NCBI RefSeq assembly: GCF_042666615.1
Contig: NZ_JBHTDD010000001.1
Span: forward strand, 62,001 to 126,000
DNA length: 64,000 nt
DNA from: KBS50 sp042666615
GTDB taxonomy: Bacteria > Actinomycetota > Actinomycetes > Mycobacteriales > Micromonosporaceae
Direction: 5' to 3'
Shown piece after piece: positions 19,305 through 27,333 of this stretch. Numbering within the stretch: the first letter of the stretch is position 1; every line of letters starts with the position of its first letter. Below the pieces are notes generated by a model that did not search any database, was not told the origin of the DNA, and worked only from the letters and a program-made list of their open reading frames with translations. The translations under genes were made by a program, and so were the position numbers.

Positions 19305-20116
19305 CCGGGTCGAGCACCGCGGACATCGCCCTCCGGATCGGCCGGACGGCCGCGATGGCCCTGCTCGCCGGGACGGTCGGCGGAGCGGCCGTGCTCGCCG
19401 GTGAGGCAGTCCTGGCCAGCAACCGGCGGTACGCCCACCCCGACCCCGACCTCGCCCTGAGGTGCACCGTCGGGCCGTCCGGCGCGCCGCCGCTGCGACT
19501 GGTGTTGCTCGGCGACTCGTCCGCCCTCGGCGTCGGCGTGAACCGGGTCGGCGACACGGTCGGCGGGCAGCTCGCCCGGCTGCTCGCCGAGGGAGCCGGG
19601 CGTCCCGGGGCGGGCCGGCGAGAGGTCCGGTTGTCCAGCGTGGGCGTCGTCGGCTCGCGGTCGACCGACCTGGCCACCCAGGTGGCTCGGGCCCTGCTGG
19701 GCGAGCGCCCCGACGTCGCGATGATCCTTATCGGCGCCAACGACGCCACCGGTCTGCGCCGTCCCGCCGAGTCGGCCGTCCACCTCGGCGCCGCGGTCCG
19801 CCAGTTGCGGGCGGCCCACGTGGAGGTGGTGGTCGGGACCTGCCCGGACCTGGGCGCCGTGCGGGCGATCGCCCAGCCGCTCCGGCAGGTCGCCGGCTGG
19901 CTGGGCCGCCGCACCGCGGACGCGCACGCCGAGGCCGCCCGCCAGGCGGGTGCCCGGGTGGTCGACCTCGGCGCGGTGACCGGGCCGGTGTTCCGGGCCG
20001 ACGCCGGGACGCTCTGCTATGACGGGTTCCACCCGTCGGCGGACGGCTACCGGGTGTGGGCACACGCCCTGCTGTCGGCGACGGCCGAGGCGGCGGCCGT
20101 GACGAGCCGGAACTGA
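19301..20116 (+). CDS. SGNH-fold hydrolase, second of a tandem pair
   Basis: A 271-aa paralogue of the preceding protein. N-terminal hydrophobic segment at about residues 12-38. Blocks: GDSSALGVG, LIGANDAT and YDGFHPSADGY. It lacks the repeat tail. The start overlaps the upstream stop by 4 bp. The pair shares VVVGTCPDLGA, supporting duplication. Likely lipid or sugar-ester hydrolases at the cell surface; substrates unknown. Confidence 0.88.
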   Translation: MTGSSTADIALRIGRTAAMALLAGTVGGAAVLAGEAVLASNRRYAHPDPDLALRCTVGPSGAPPLRLVLLGDSSALGVGVNRVGDTVGGQLARLLAEGAGRPGAGRREVRLSSVGVVGSRSTDLATQVARALLGERPDVAMILIGANDATGLRRPAESAVHLGAAVRQLRAAHVEVVVGTCPDLGAVRAIAQPLRQVAGWLGRRTADAHAEAARQAGARVVDLGAVTGPVFRADAGTLCYDGFHPSADGYRVWAHALLSATAEAAAVTSRN

Positions 20117-20135
20117 GGCACCCCTTCCCGGCGAA

Positions 20136-20152
20136 GTTACTCGCGAGTTAAC
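20136..20152. promoter_or_regulatory. Candidate operator before the thiolase gene
   Basis: GTTACTCGCGAGTTAAC contains the perfect 10-bp palindrome ACTCGCGAGT with near-symmetric flanks and lies 8 bp before the thiolase ATG. Position and dyad suit a TetR-type repressor site. It also occupies the place where a ribosome-binding site would be expected; none is seen. Confidence 0.5.
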
Positions 20153-20160
20153 GTTGGCCC

Positions 20161-21423
20161 ATGCCGACCGACCCTTCGCGTACCGCCGTCATCGTCGCCA
20201 CCGCCCGCTCGCCGATCGGCCGGGCGGTCAAGGGCTCGCTCCGCGACGTCCGTCCCGACGACCTCGCCGCCACGATCGTCCAGGCCGCCCTGGACAAGGT
20301 GCCCCAGCTCGACCCGGCCACCATCGAGGACCTCTACCTCGGCTGCGGCCTGCCGGGTGGGGAACAGGGCTTCAACATGGCCCGGGTGGTGTCCACCCTG
20401 CTCGGCCTGGACGGCCTGCCCGGCGCCACCCTGACCCGTTACTGCGCCTCCTCGCTCCAGACCACCCGGATGGCGTACCATGCCATCGCCGCCGGGGAGG
20501 GTGACGTGTTCGTCTCCGCCGGGGTGGAGACCGTTTCCCGGTACGCCCGGGGCAACTCCGACCAGCTCCCCCCGGAGGCTCAGGAACTGGTCGGTGGCGG
20601 TTGGCAGAATCCACGGTTCACCGCCGCCCGGGACCGATCGACGGCTCGCGCGCAGGGCGGCGCGCCGGTCTGGGCAGACCCGCGGGAGGCCGGCGAACTG
20701 CCGGACATCTACCTGGCCATGGGGCAAACCGCCGAAAACCTCGCCCAGGTGTACGACGTCAGCCGCGCCGAGATGGACGAGTTCGGCGTACGCAGCCAGA
20801 ACCTCGCCGAGAAGGCGATCGCCGACGGCTTCTGGGCCCGCGAGATCACCCCGGTCAGCACGCCCGGCGGCGACGTGGTGAGCACCGACGACGGGCCCCG
20901 GGCGGGGGTGACGCTCGACGCCGTCGCCGGCCTCAAGCCGGTGTTCCGGCCGGACGGTCGGATCACCGCTGGCAACTGCTGCCCGCTCAACGACGGTGCC
21001 GCCGCCGTGATCGTAATGAGCGAGCAGCGCGCCCGCGACCTCGGCATCCCACCGCTGGCCCGGATCGTCTCCACCGGCGTGACCGCGCTCTCCCCCGAGA
21101 TCATGGGGCTCGGTCCGGTCGAGGCGTCCCGGCAGGCCCTGCGGCGGGCCGGCATGACCATCGACGACATCGACCTCGTCGAGATCAACGAGGCGTTCGC
21201 GGCCCAGGTCATTCCGTCGTACCGGGAGTTGGGCATCCCGCTGGAGAAGCTGAACGTGATGGGTGGCGCGATCGCCGTGGGCCACCCGTTCGGGATGACC
21301 GGCGCCCGGATCACCGGCACCCTGCTCAACGCGCTGGACTGGCACGACAAGTCGGTCGGCCTGGAGACCATGTGTGTCGGGGGCGGTCAGGGCATGGCGA
21401 TGGTGCTGGAACGGCTGAGCTGA
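20161..21423 (+). CDS. Thiolase, acetyl-CoA C-acyltransferase
   Basis: A 420-aa thiolase. The nucleophilic cysteine is in TRYCASSLQT (about residue 97), the active-site histidine in GHPFGMTGARI, and the second cysteine in MCVGGGQGMAMV near the C-terminus. It works in fatty-acid beta-oxidation or acetoacetyl-CoA formation. No adjacent fadB-like gene, so the direction is not fixed by context. No clear Shine-Dalgarno before ATG 20161. Confidence 0.93.
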   Translation: MPTDPSRTAVIVATARSPIGRAVKGSLRDVRPDDLAATIVQAALDKVPQLDPATIEDLYLGCGLPGGEQGFNMARVVSTLLGLDGLPGATLTRYCASSLQTTRMAYHAIAAGEGDVFVSAGVETVSRYARGNSDQLPPEAQELVGGGWQNPRFTAARDRSTARAQGGAPVWADPREAGELPDIYLAMGQTAENLAQVYDVSRAEMDEFGVRSQNLAEKAIADGFWAREITPVSTPGGDVVSTDDGPRAGVTLDAVAGLKPVFRPDGRITAGNCCPLNDGAAAVIVMSEQRARDLGIPPLARIVSTGVTALSPEIMGLGPVEASRQALRRAGMTIDDIDLVEINEAFAAQVIPSYRELGIPLEKLNVMGGAIAVGHPFGMTGARITGTLLNALDWHDKSVGLETMCVGGGQGMAMVLERLS

Positions 21424-21501
21424 CCCGACCCGGTCGGCTTGCCGGTCGGACCCGCCGCGCGGACCCGCCGGTCGGGCTCGTGGATCCCGGTCGGGCTTGT
21501 G

Positions 21502-21548
21502 GATCGTGGATTTCCGGTGCCCCCAGGGGGCCTCAGGAATCCACGATC
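21502..21548. repeat. Dispersed palindrome, family 2, copy A
   Basis: Arms gatcgtggatt (21502-21512) and aatccacgatc (21538-21548) flank a G/C-rich centre with its own dyad (gcccccaggggg). A close relative is at 62645-62692. Confidence 0.85.
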
Positions 21549-21563
21549 GACCACGACGAGCGA

Positions 21564-21884
21564 CTACAGCACCCGGCGGGTGGCCTGCACCTCGGCCGCG
21601 GACTCGGCGAGCACCTCGTCGGGCGGACCGGCCGCCACCAGGTCGGCGGTCACCACCCGGAGTTGGTCGGGCAGGGCCATGTCGTTGTCCAGCCGGGGAA
21701 CGGTCCGGCGTCGCTCGCTGGCGGCGTCGGCCGCCCGGTTGGCGATCCGCTGGACCAGCCGGTGCACCAGCTCACCGCGGGGGGCGTTACCCGCCGCGGC
21801 GACCGCGGCCCAGCGCGGCGCCTCCCAGTGGCCCACCTGGCGCACCAACTGGTCGACGGCTCGGTTCAGGTCCGCTGCGCTCAC
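21564..21884 (-). CDS. Small hypothetical protein
   Basis: A 106-aa, largely alpha-helical, charged protein beginning MSAADLNRAVDQLVRQVGHWE from GTG 21884. No membrane segment or known motif. It is bracketed by palindromes of family 2 (downstream) and family 1 (upstream). The repeated Ala/Arg pattern and consistent G+C at third positions support coding. Confidence 0.7.
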   Translation of the reverse strand: MSAADLNRAVDQLVRQVGHWEAPRWAAVAAAGNAPRGELVHRLVQRIANRAADAASERRRTVPRLDNDMALPDQLRVVTADLVAAGPPDEVLAESAAEVQATRRVL

Positions 21885-21924
21885 CCGCCGCAGCTTAGCG
21901 CCCGTCGCCCACCTGGCCGTATAG

Positions 21925-21993
21925 CCGTGTTGATCAAGAGGTTTGCGGGGGTTTCAAAGATCGAGATCCCCGCAAACCTCTTGATCAACACGG
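21925..21993. repeat. Dispersed palindrome, family 1, copy B
   Basis: Perfect 26-bp arms (21925-21950 and 21968-21993; core gttgatcaagaggtttgcgg) around a 17-nt loop. Shares the core with 16020-16079. Confidence 0.92.
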
Positions 21994-22080
21994 GAGGATG
22001 GGAGAGCGCGAGGGCGCGAGGGCGCGACGCCCGCTCCCGGGAGCCGGGAGCGGGCGTCGCGTCGGGCACCGGCCCAAACG

Positions 22081-22950
22081 TCAGTCGTCGCCCTGGAAGT
22101 AGCTGAGCAACCGCAGGATCTCGATGTACAGCCAGATCAGCCCGACCAGGATGCCGAATGCCGCGGTCCACGAGTAACGCTCCGGCAGCCCCATCCGGAC
22201 GCCTTCCTCGATCTCGTGGAAGTTCAGGATGAAGCTCAGCGACGCCACGACGATGCAGACCAGGCTGAAGATGATCGCGACCGGGCCGCCGTCACGCAGG
22301 CCGGTGTTGACGCCGAACAACGCCAGCACGAAGTTGATCAGCATGGCGGCGAAGAGACCGCCCATCACCGCGATCATGATGCGACGGAACTTCGGGCTGG
22401 ACCGGACCACTCGGGCCCGGTAGAGCGCTGCCATGGTGAAGAAGACGCCGAACGTCGCCACCACAGCCTGGAGCACGATGCCCTCGTAGCCCATCACCGA
22501 GGTGAAGAACTTGCTGATCATGCCGACGAAGACGCCCTCGACCACCGCGTAGGCGATCACGAGCGCCGGGTTGGCCATCCTGGAGAAGGAGATCACCAGG
22601 CCGATGACCAGCCCGACGACCGCTGCGCCGATCCACGCCGGGCCGAGCAGCGTATCCGGCACGAGGACCCACGCGGCAGCGGCGGAGGCCGCCAGGATGG
22701 CCAGCAGCGTGACGGTCTTGACGACCACATCGTCGATGGACATCGCCCGGGTGGCGGGCGGAGCGGTCGGGTACGCCGGGGCGTCGGAGTGACCGGCGGG
22801 TGGGTAACCGGCTGCGCCCGGGTAGCCCGCGGTCGGGTGCTGCTGCCCGTAACCAGGCTGCGGATAGCCGACAGCGGTGCCGTACCCGGCGCCTCGCTCT
22901 CGCTCGGCCGCCTGGCCGAGCCGGGCGAGCACCGGGTTGGATGTCTTCAC
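22081..22950 (-). CDS. Bax inhibitor-1/YccA family membrane protein
   Basis: A 289-aa protein. The first 65 residues are a Gly/Tyr/Pro-rich cytoplasmic tail (YPQPGYGQQHPTAGYPG). About seven transmembrane helices follow, with the family features SRMANPALVIAYAVVEGVFVG (in part: ANPALVIAYAVVEG) and a C-terminal region ending IWLYIEILRLLSYF. BI-1 relatives are proton-coupled calcium leak channels; that role is not shown for actinobacterial forms. GTG start 22950. Confidence 0.9.
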   Translation of the reverse strand: MKTSNPVLARLGQAAERERGAGYGTAVGYPQPGYGQQHPTAGYPGAAGYPPAGHSDAPAYPTAPPATRAMSIDDVVVKTVTLLAILAASAAAAWVLVPDTLLGPAWIGAAVVGLVIGLVISFSRMANPALVIAYAVVEGVFVGMISKFFTSVMGYEGIVLQAVVATFGVFFTMAALYRARVVRSSPKFRRIMIAVMGGLFAAMLINFVLALFGVNTGLRDGGPVAIIFSLVCIVVASLSFILNFHEIEEGVRMGLPERYSWTAAFGILVGLIWLYIEILRLLSYFQGDD

Positions 22951-23055
22951 TTCTCAGGCCTCCCTCAGGGGGTCAACGCACGTCACGTGCCCCTAAAGAG
23001 TAATGTCCCGACGCCCGAACGGCGACGCCTCGTCGCCACTGGCTGGCTCAACCCG

Positions 23056-23136
23056 TGCCCGGGGCGGGGATCGAACCCGCACGCCTCGCGGCAGCCGCTT
23101 TTAAGGCGGCCGTGTCTGCCATTCCACCACCCGGGC
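23056..23136 (-). tRNA. tRNA-Leu, anticodon UAA (bldA type)
   Basis: Class II tRNA of 81 nt read on the minus strand. Acceptor arms gcccggg (23130-23136) and cccgggc (23057-23063), discriminator A; anticodon stem gccgc/gcggc enclosing cTTAAaa, so the anticodon is UAA. A 13-nt variable arm and the T arm gcggg-ttcgatc-cccgc follow. CCA is not encoded. It reads UUA, the rarest codon in high-G+C actinomycetes, used in Streptomyces for developmental control through bldA. Confidence 0.93.
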
Positions 23137-23234
23137 CGGCGGCCGGGTCGCCGTCGCGACCCGTGCATGTCACGGTAGCGGGTCGCGGCCGACCCGGCGT
23201 ACCCCGCCGGGCCGTCGGCATTAGGGTCGATTCC

Positions 23235-25142
23235 GTGACCAGCACAGCCCGCGAGACGCGGAGCGCCAAATCCGGCGCGACCGCGCCAGGCGGACCCGGA
23301 CCGGCCGCACGCCACCACCTGACCCGTTGGACGACCATGGCTCGCGCGCACCGAGCGGATCTCTTGATCGGCCTGGCCTACCTGGTCCTGGCCGGCTGGC
23401 TCACGCACGGACTCTGGCCCGACCCGGGCCACCGGGTGCTGGCCCTCAACCCGGCCGACCAGACCCTCTACGAGTGGTTCCTGGCCACCGACGCCCGGGT
23501 CCTGTTTGGCGATTTCAGCCTGCTCAGCGACCGGCTGAACGCGCCGGCCGGAGTCAACCTGATGACCAACACCACGGTCATCGCCCTGGGCATCCTGTTC
23601 TCCCCGGTCACCCTGCTGTTCGGCGCGGCAACCACCTTCGCGCTGCTGGCCGCGCTCAACCTCGCCGGTACGGCGATCGCCTGGTACCTGCTGTTCCGTC
23701 GGGTGCTCGGGGCGGGCCGGCTCGCGGCGGTGCTCGGCGGTGGGCTCTGTGGCTTCGCCCCCGGCATGGTGTCGCAGACCAACAGCCACCTGCACATGAC
23801 GGCGCAGTGGCTGGTGCCGGTGATGGTGTGGCTGCTGGTGCGGATGGTCCGCGCCGCCGACCCAGGCTCCGCCACCGGCACGGGCTCCACCGCCGACCCA
23901 GGCTCCACCACCGGCACGGGCTCCACCGTCACGGCGAACGGCTCCGGCGGCCGGGACTGGCGACGCATCGGCACGTCGGCCGCCGGACTGGCCGCGGCCA
24001 TCGCCGCGCAGGTCTTCGTCGGCGAGGAGGTTCTGTTCCTGGCCGCCGTCGCCCTGGTGATCTTCACGGTGGCGTACGCGGCGGCGCGCCCCCGGCTCAC
24101 GGTCCGGGTGCTGCCCGGCTTCCTCGCGGGGATGGTCGGCGCCACGGTCCTGGCCACCCTCGTGCTGGCCTGGCCGCTGTGGTTCCAGTTCCGGGGACCG
24201 CAGGGTGTCCACGACGGGATGTTCAGCCCGCACTACTTCTCGGCCGACCTGGCGACCTGGGTCACGCTGTCGCCGCTGTCGATCGGCGGCAGCGAGGCGG
24301 CCGCCCAGCTCACCACAGGGCCGGCGGAATACAACACCTTCCTCGGCTGGCCGCTGCTGATCGCCGCCGCGCTGGCCGCCGGTTGGCTGATCCGCCGGCC
24401 GCTGGTGATCGGCTGCGTCGCCGCCGGTCTCGTGATGGCGGCCCTGTCGATGGGGCCGGACGTTATCGTGGCCCGGGACCGGACCACCGTGGCCGGGCCG
24501 TACCGGATGCTGATGGAGTTGCCGGTGGTGGACGGCGCCCTGCCGATGCGGTTCGCGCTGGCCGTCGTGCCGCTGCTGGCCACCGTGCTGGTGCTGGCCG
24601 TCGACCGGGCCCGGACGGTGGGCTGGGCGCCAGCCCGCTGGCTGGTGCCGACCGGCGCCGCGCTGGCCCTGCTGCCGGCCTTCCCGGCGCCGCTGCCCAC
24701 GGCCGACCGGCCACCGGTGCCGGAGTTCTTCGCCGCCGGACACTGGCGGGACTGCGTCCGGACCACCGGCGTGCTGGTGCCCGTCCCGTTGGCTACCCCG
24801 AACGACCCCTGGCCGATGCGCTGGGCGGCCGCCACGGATGTCGGCTTCGCGATGCCCGAGGGCTTCTTCATCGGACCGTACGGGGACAACCGCGGCGCCT
24901 CGATGGGCACCTACAAGCAGCCGACCTCGAAGCTGCTGGCGGACGTCGCCAGGACCGGCGCGGTCCCACCGATCGGTATGAAGCAGCGCCAGGAGGCGCG
25001 CCACGACATCGCCTTCTGGAACGCCTCGTGCTTCGTCCTGGCCGACGACGCGCCGCACCGGGAGGAGTTGCGCACGGCCATGGAGGGCCTGCTCGGACCG
25101 GGAACCCGGGTGGCCGACGTCTGGACCTGGAAGGTCCGCTGA
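23235..25142 (+). CDS. Large polytopic membrane protein, GT-C glycosyltransferase-like
   Basis: A 635-aa protein with about ten or more transmembrane helices from residue 40 on (LLIGLAYLVLAGWLTHGLW onward). The layout (first loop containing an acidic NPADQTLYEWFL motif, C-terminal soluble part) resembles GT-C-type or YfhO-like transferases, but I see no certain catalytic motif. A cytoplasmic or periplasmic loop carries two 36-bp repeats (GSTTGTGST). Start GTG 23235. A 20-bp repeat begins at its stop codon. Confidence 0.75.
   Translation: MTSTARETRSAKSGATAPGGPGPAARHHLTRWTTMARAHRADLLIGLAYLVLAGWLTHGLWPDPGHRVLALNPADQTLYEWFLATDARVLFGDFSLLSDRLNAPAGVNLMTNTTVIALGILFSPVTLLFGAATTFALLAALNLAGTAIAWYLLFRRVLGAGRLAAVLGGGLCGFAPGMVSQTNSHLHMTAQWLVPVMVWLLVRMVRAADPGSATGTGSTADPGSTTGTGSTVTANGSGGRDWRRIGTSAAGLAAAIAAQVFVGEEVLFLAAVALVIFTVAYAAARPRLTVRVLPGFLAGMVGATVLATLVLAWPLWFQFRGPQGVHDGMFSPHYFSADLATWVTLSPLSIGGSEAAAQLTTGPAEYNTFLGWPLLIAAALAAGWLIRRPLVIGCVAAGLVMAALSMGPDVIVARDRTTVAGPYRMLMELPVVDGALPMRFALAVVPLLATVLVLAVDRARTVGWAPARWLVPTGAALALLPAFPAPLPTADRPPVPEFFAAGHWRDCVRTTGVLVPVPLATPNDPWPMRWAAATDVGFAMPEGFFIGPYGDNRGASMGTYKQPTSKLLADVARTGAVPPIGMKQRQEARHDIAFWNASCFVLADDAPHREELRTAMEGLLGPGTRVADVWTWKVR
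23859..23930. repeat. Two 36-bp tandem repeats in the membrane protein gene
   Basis: Two units of 36 bp (gacccaggctccaccaccgg...) encode a Gly/Ser/Thr-rich loop. Unit length is a multiple of three. Confidence 0.8.
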
Positions 25143-25200
25143 CGCGACACAAGGCGACGCGACGCGACACAAGGCGACGCGACGCGACACAAAAGCGACG
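25141..25200. repeat. Three 20-bp tandem repeats after the stop codon
   Basis: gacgcgacacaaggcgacgc occurs twice exactly and a third time with a few changes, starting at the stop codon of the membrane protein gene and filling most of the gap to the convergent ndh gene. Confidence 0.9.
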
Positions 25201-25238
25201 GGCCGGTGACGCGCGGCGGCACCGGCCCGCACCACCAC

Positions 25239-26603
25239 TCAGATCGGGGCGTCCGCCTTCGATCGCTCCTTCTCGGGCGGGCTCGGCCGGGTCGACGACG
25301 TGGCCACCGAGAACTCCTCCCGCGGGTCGTGCAGCTGGCCGAGGGCCACCACCTCACGCTTGAGGAAGAAGGCCAGGGTCCAGTCAACCACCACGCGCAC
25401 CTTGCGGTTGAGCGACGGGATCCGGCTCATGTGGTACGTCCGGTGCATGAACCACGCGGGGAACCCGGTCAGCTTGATGCCGTACACCTGCGCGACGCCC
25501 TTGTGCAGGCCCAGGCTCGCCACGCTGCCGGCGTGCTTGTGCTTGTAGTTACTGGGCAACCGACCCCGGATCACGGCCCTGATGTTGTCCGCCATCCGGG
25601 CCGCCTGGCGCACGGCGTGCTGCGCGCTCGGCGAGCAGTACGTCCCGGGCGGGCCGGTCAGGTCCGGCACCGCGGCGCAGTCGCCGGCGCTCCACGCGCC
25701 CTCCACGACCCGGTCCCCGTCGACCACCTGGAGGGTGGGTAGGCAGGTGACCCGGCCCCGGTTGTCGCGCGGCAGGTCGGTGTGGTCCAGGATCGGCGAC
25801 GGCTTCACGCCGGCCGTCCAGACGATGGTGTCGGACCGGAAGCTGTCCCCGTCGGAGAGCTTGACCAGGCCGTCCACGCAGGATTCCAGGCGGGTGTCCA
25901 GCCGGATGTCCATGTTGCGCTTGAGCAGTTGCTGGACCGTGTAGGCGCCCATGTCCCGGTCGACCTCGGGCAGCACCCGCTGGGTCGCCTCGACCAGCAC
26001 CCACCGCATGTCGTCCGGCTTCAACTCCGGGTAGTAGCGCAGCGCGTCGCGGGCCATGTCCTCCATCTCGGCCAGGGCCTCGATGCCGGCGTACCCGCCG
26101 CCGACGAAGACGAAGGTCAGCGCGCACCGCCGGGTGTCCGGGTCGGTGGTGGCCGCCGCCACGTCGAGCCGGTCCAGCACGTGGTTACGCAGGTAGATGG
26201 CTTCACCGATGGTCTTGAAGCCGATGCCCTGCTCGTGCAGGCCGGGGATCGGCAGGGTCCGGGAGACCGAACCGGGAGCGACCACGATGTGGTCGTACTC
26301 GATCTCGCGCGGCGGGCCGATGATCGGCTGGACGGTCGCGGTGCGCCGGCCATGCTCGACCTTGGTGACCGCGCCCGCCACGACCGTGCACCGGTCCAAC
26401 TCCCGGCGCAACGGCACCACGGAGTGCCGGGGCGAGATGTTCCCCGCGGCCGCCTCCGGCAGGAAGGGCTGGTAGGTCATGTGCGGCTGCGGATCGACCA
26501 CGATGACCTCGGCCTCGCGGGAACCGAGCTTCTTGGACAACCGGAGAGCCGCGTAGAGCCCCACGTGGCCGGCGCCGACGACGAGAATGCGCTGCGGATT
26601 CAC
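25239..26603 (-). CDS. ndh: Type II NADH dehydrogenase (NDH-2)
   Basis: A 454-aa two-dinucleotide-domain flavoprotein. FAD loop VVGAGHVGLYAALRL at the N-terminus; NADH loop FVFVGGGYAGIEALAE near residue 165; WSAGDCAAV near residue 310 contacts FAD. It feeds electrons from NADH to menaquinone without proton pumping. The C-terminal helices (HRTYHMSRIPSLNRKVRVV) would dip into the membrane. Start placed at GTG 26603, 9 nt after GGGGGAAAG; an ATG at 26645 gives 14 extra unlike residues. Confidence 0.9.
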   Translation of the reverse strand: MNPQRILVVGAGHVGLYAALRLSKKLGSREAEVIVVDPQPHMTYQPFLPEAAAGNISPRHSVVPLRRELDRCTVVAGAVTKVEHGRRTATVQPIIGPPREIEYDHIVVAPGSVSRTLPIPGLHEQGIGFKTIGEAIYLRNHVLDRLDVAAATTDPDTRRCALTFVFVGGGYAGIEALAEMEDMARDALRYYPELKPDDMRWVLVEATQRVLPEVDRDMGAYTVQQLLKRNMDIRLDTRLESCVDGLVKLSDGDSFRSDTIVWTAGVKPSPILDHTDLPRDNRGRVTCLPTLQVVDGDRVVEGAWSAGDCAAVPDLTGPPGTYCSPSAQHAVRQAARMADNIRAVIRGRLPSNYKHKHAGSVASLGLHKGVAQVYGIKLTGFPAWFMHRTYHMSRIPSLNRKVRVVVDWTLAFFLKREVVALGQLHDPREEFSVATSSTRPSPPEKERSKADAPI

Positions 26604-26769
26604 GCTGTCTATCTTTCCCCCGGCACCGCCCTTATGCCTCGCCAACCGCCCGTTCTGTGACCGAGGACGCCGGTGTGACCTGCCCTACCCGCAAGAACGT
26701 GACGGGCGTCCATGAGCTGGCTCACCATCGTCGATGCGGCGGCGGTGCCGGGGCCGGTGGGCGGACCGG

Positions 26770-27333
26770 TCACGCCCGGCGGACCAGCCAGCCGAGCAGG
26801 GCGGCCAGCCCGGCGCTGACCGCCAGGCCGAGCACCGTCACGCCGAGTGCCGCGCCCGAATCCACCTGTCCGGCGGCGAGCAGGGCGGCCACCCCGACGG
26901 CCGCGGCGGCGAGCGCCACCAGCGCCGCCCGCCCCAACCAGCGGCCGATCACGGCAGGGTCCACCACCGCGTCGTACGGCACCAGCGCGGCCAGCGCGCA
27001 CAGGCTGTGCACCAGATAGAGGGTCACCGCGAGACCGAGCAGCCGCCACAGGTCGATCGGCCGCTCGAAGACCGTGGTGGCGAGCAGCCACCCGGCGACC
27101 GCGGCGAGGATCGCGACGGTCGCCCCGAACCGCCGGGGACTCACCGCCGGCAGCACCGCGATGCCGACCAGCAGCGGCATCGGTCGTCCAGCGAGGTACT
27201 CCCCCGGCACCGCGAACACGAGTCCGGCCAGGGCGGCGAGGAAGGCACCGGCCCGGATGTACACCGGTGTCGGGGTGACCCGCCGGGCCGCCCGCCACAA
27301 CGACCGGAGCCAGTCGAGGAACATGTCGATCAT
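26770..27333 (-). CDS. Membrane protein, last gene of the MoxR/DUF58 operon
   Basis: A 187-aa protein with five or six hydrophobic helices and little else. It begins MIDMFLDWLRSLWRAARR and its ATG overlaps the DUF58 stop by 4 bp. It is the promoter-distal member of a five-gene run in which every junction overlaps. Family not recognised. Confidence 0.8.
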   Translation of the reverse strand: MIDMFLDWLRSLWRAARRVTPTPVYIRAGAFLAALAGLVFAVPGEYLAGRPMPLLVGIAVLPAVSPRRFGATVAILAAVAGWLLATTVFERPIDLWRLLGLAVTLYLVHSLCALAALVPYDAVVDPAVIGRWLGRAALVALAAAAVGVAALLAAGQVDSGAALGVTVLGLAVSAGLAALLGWLVRRA

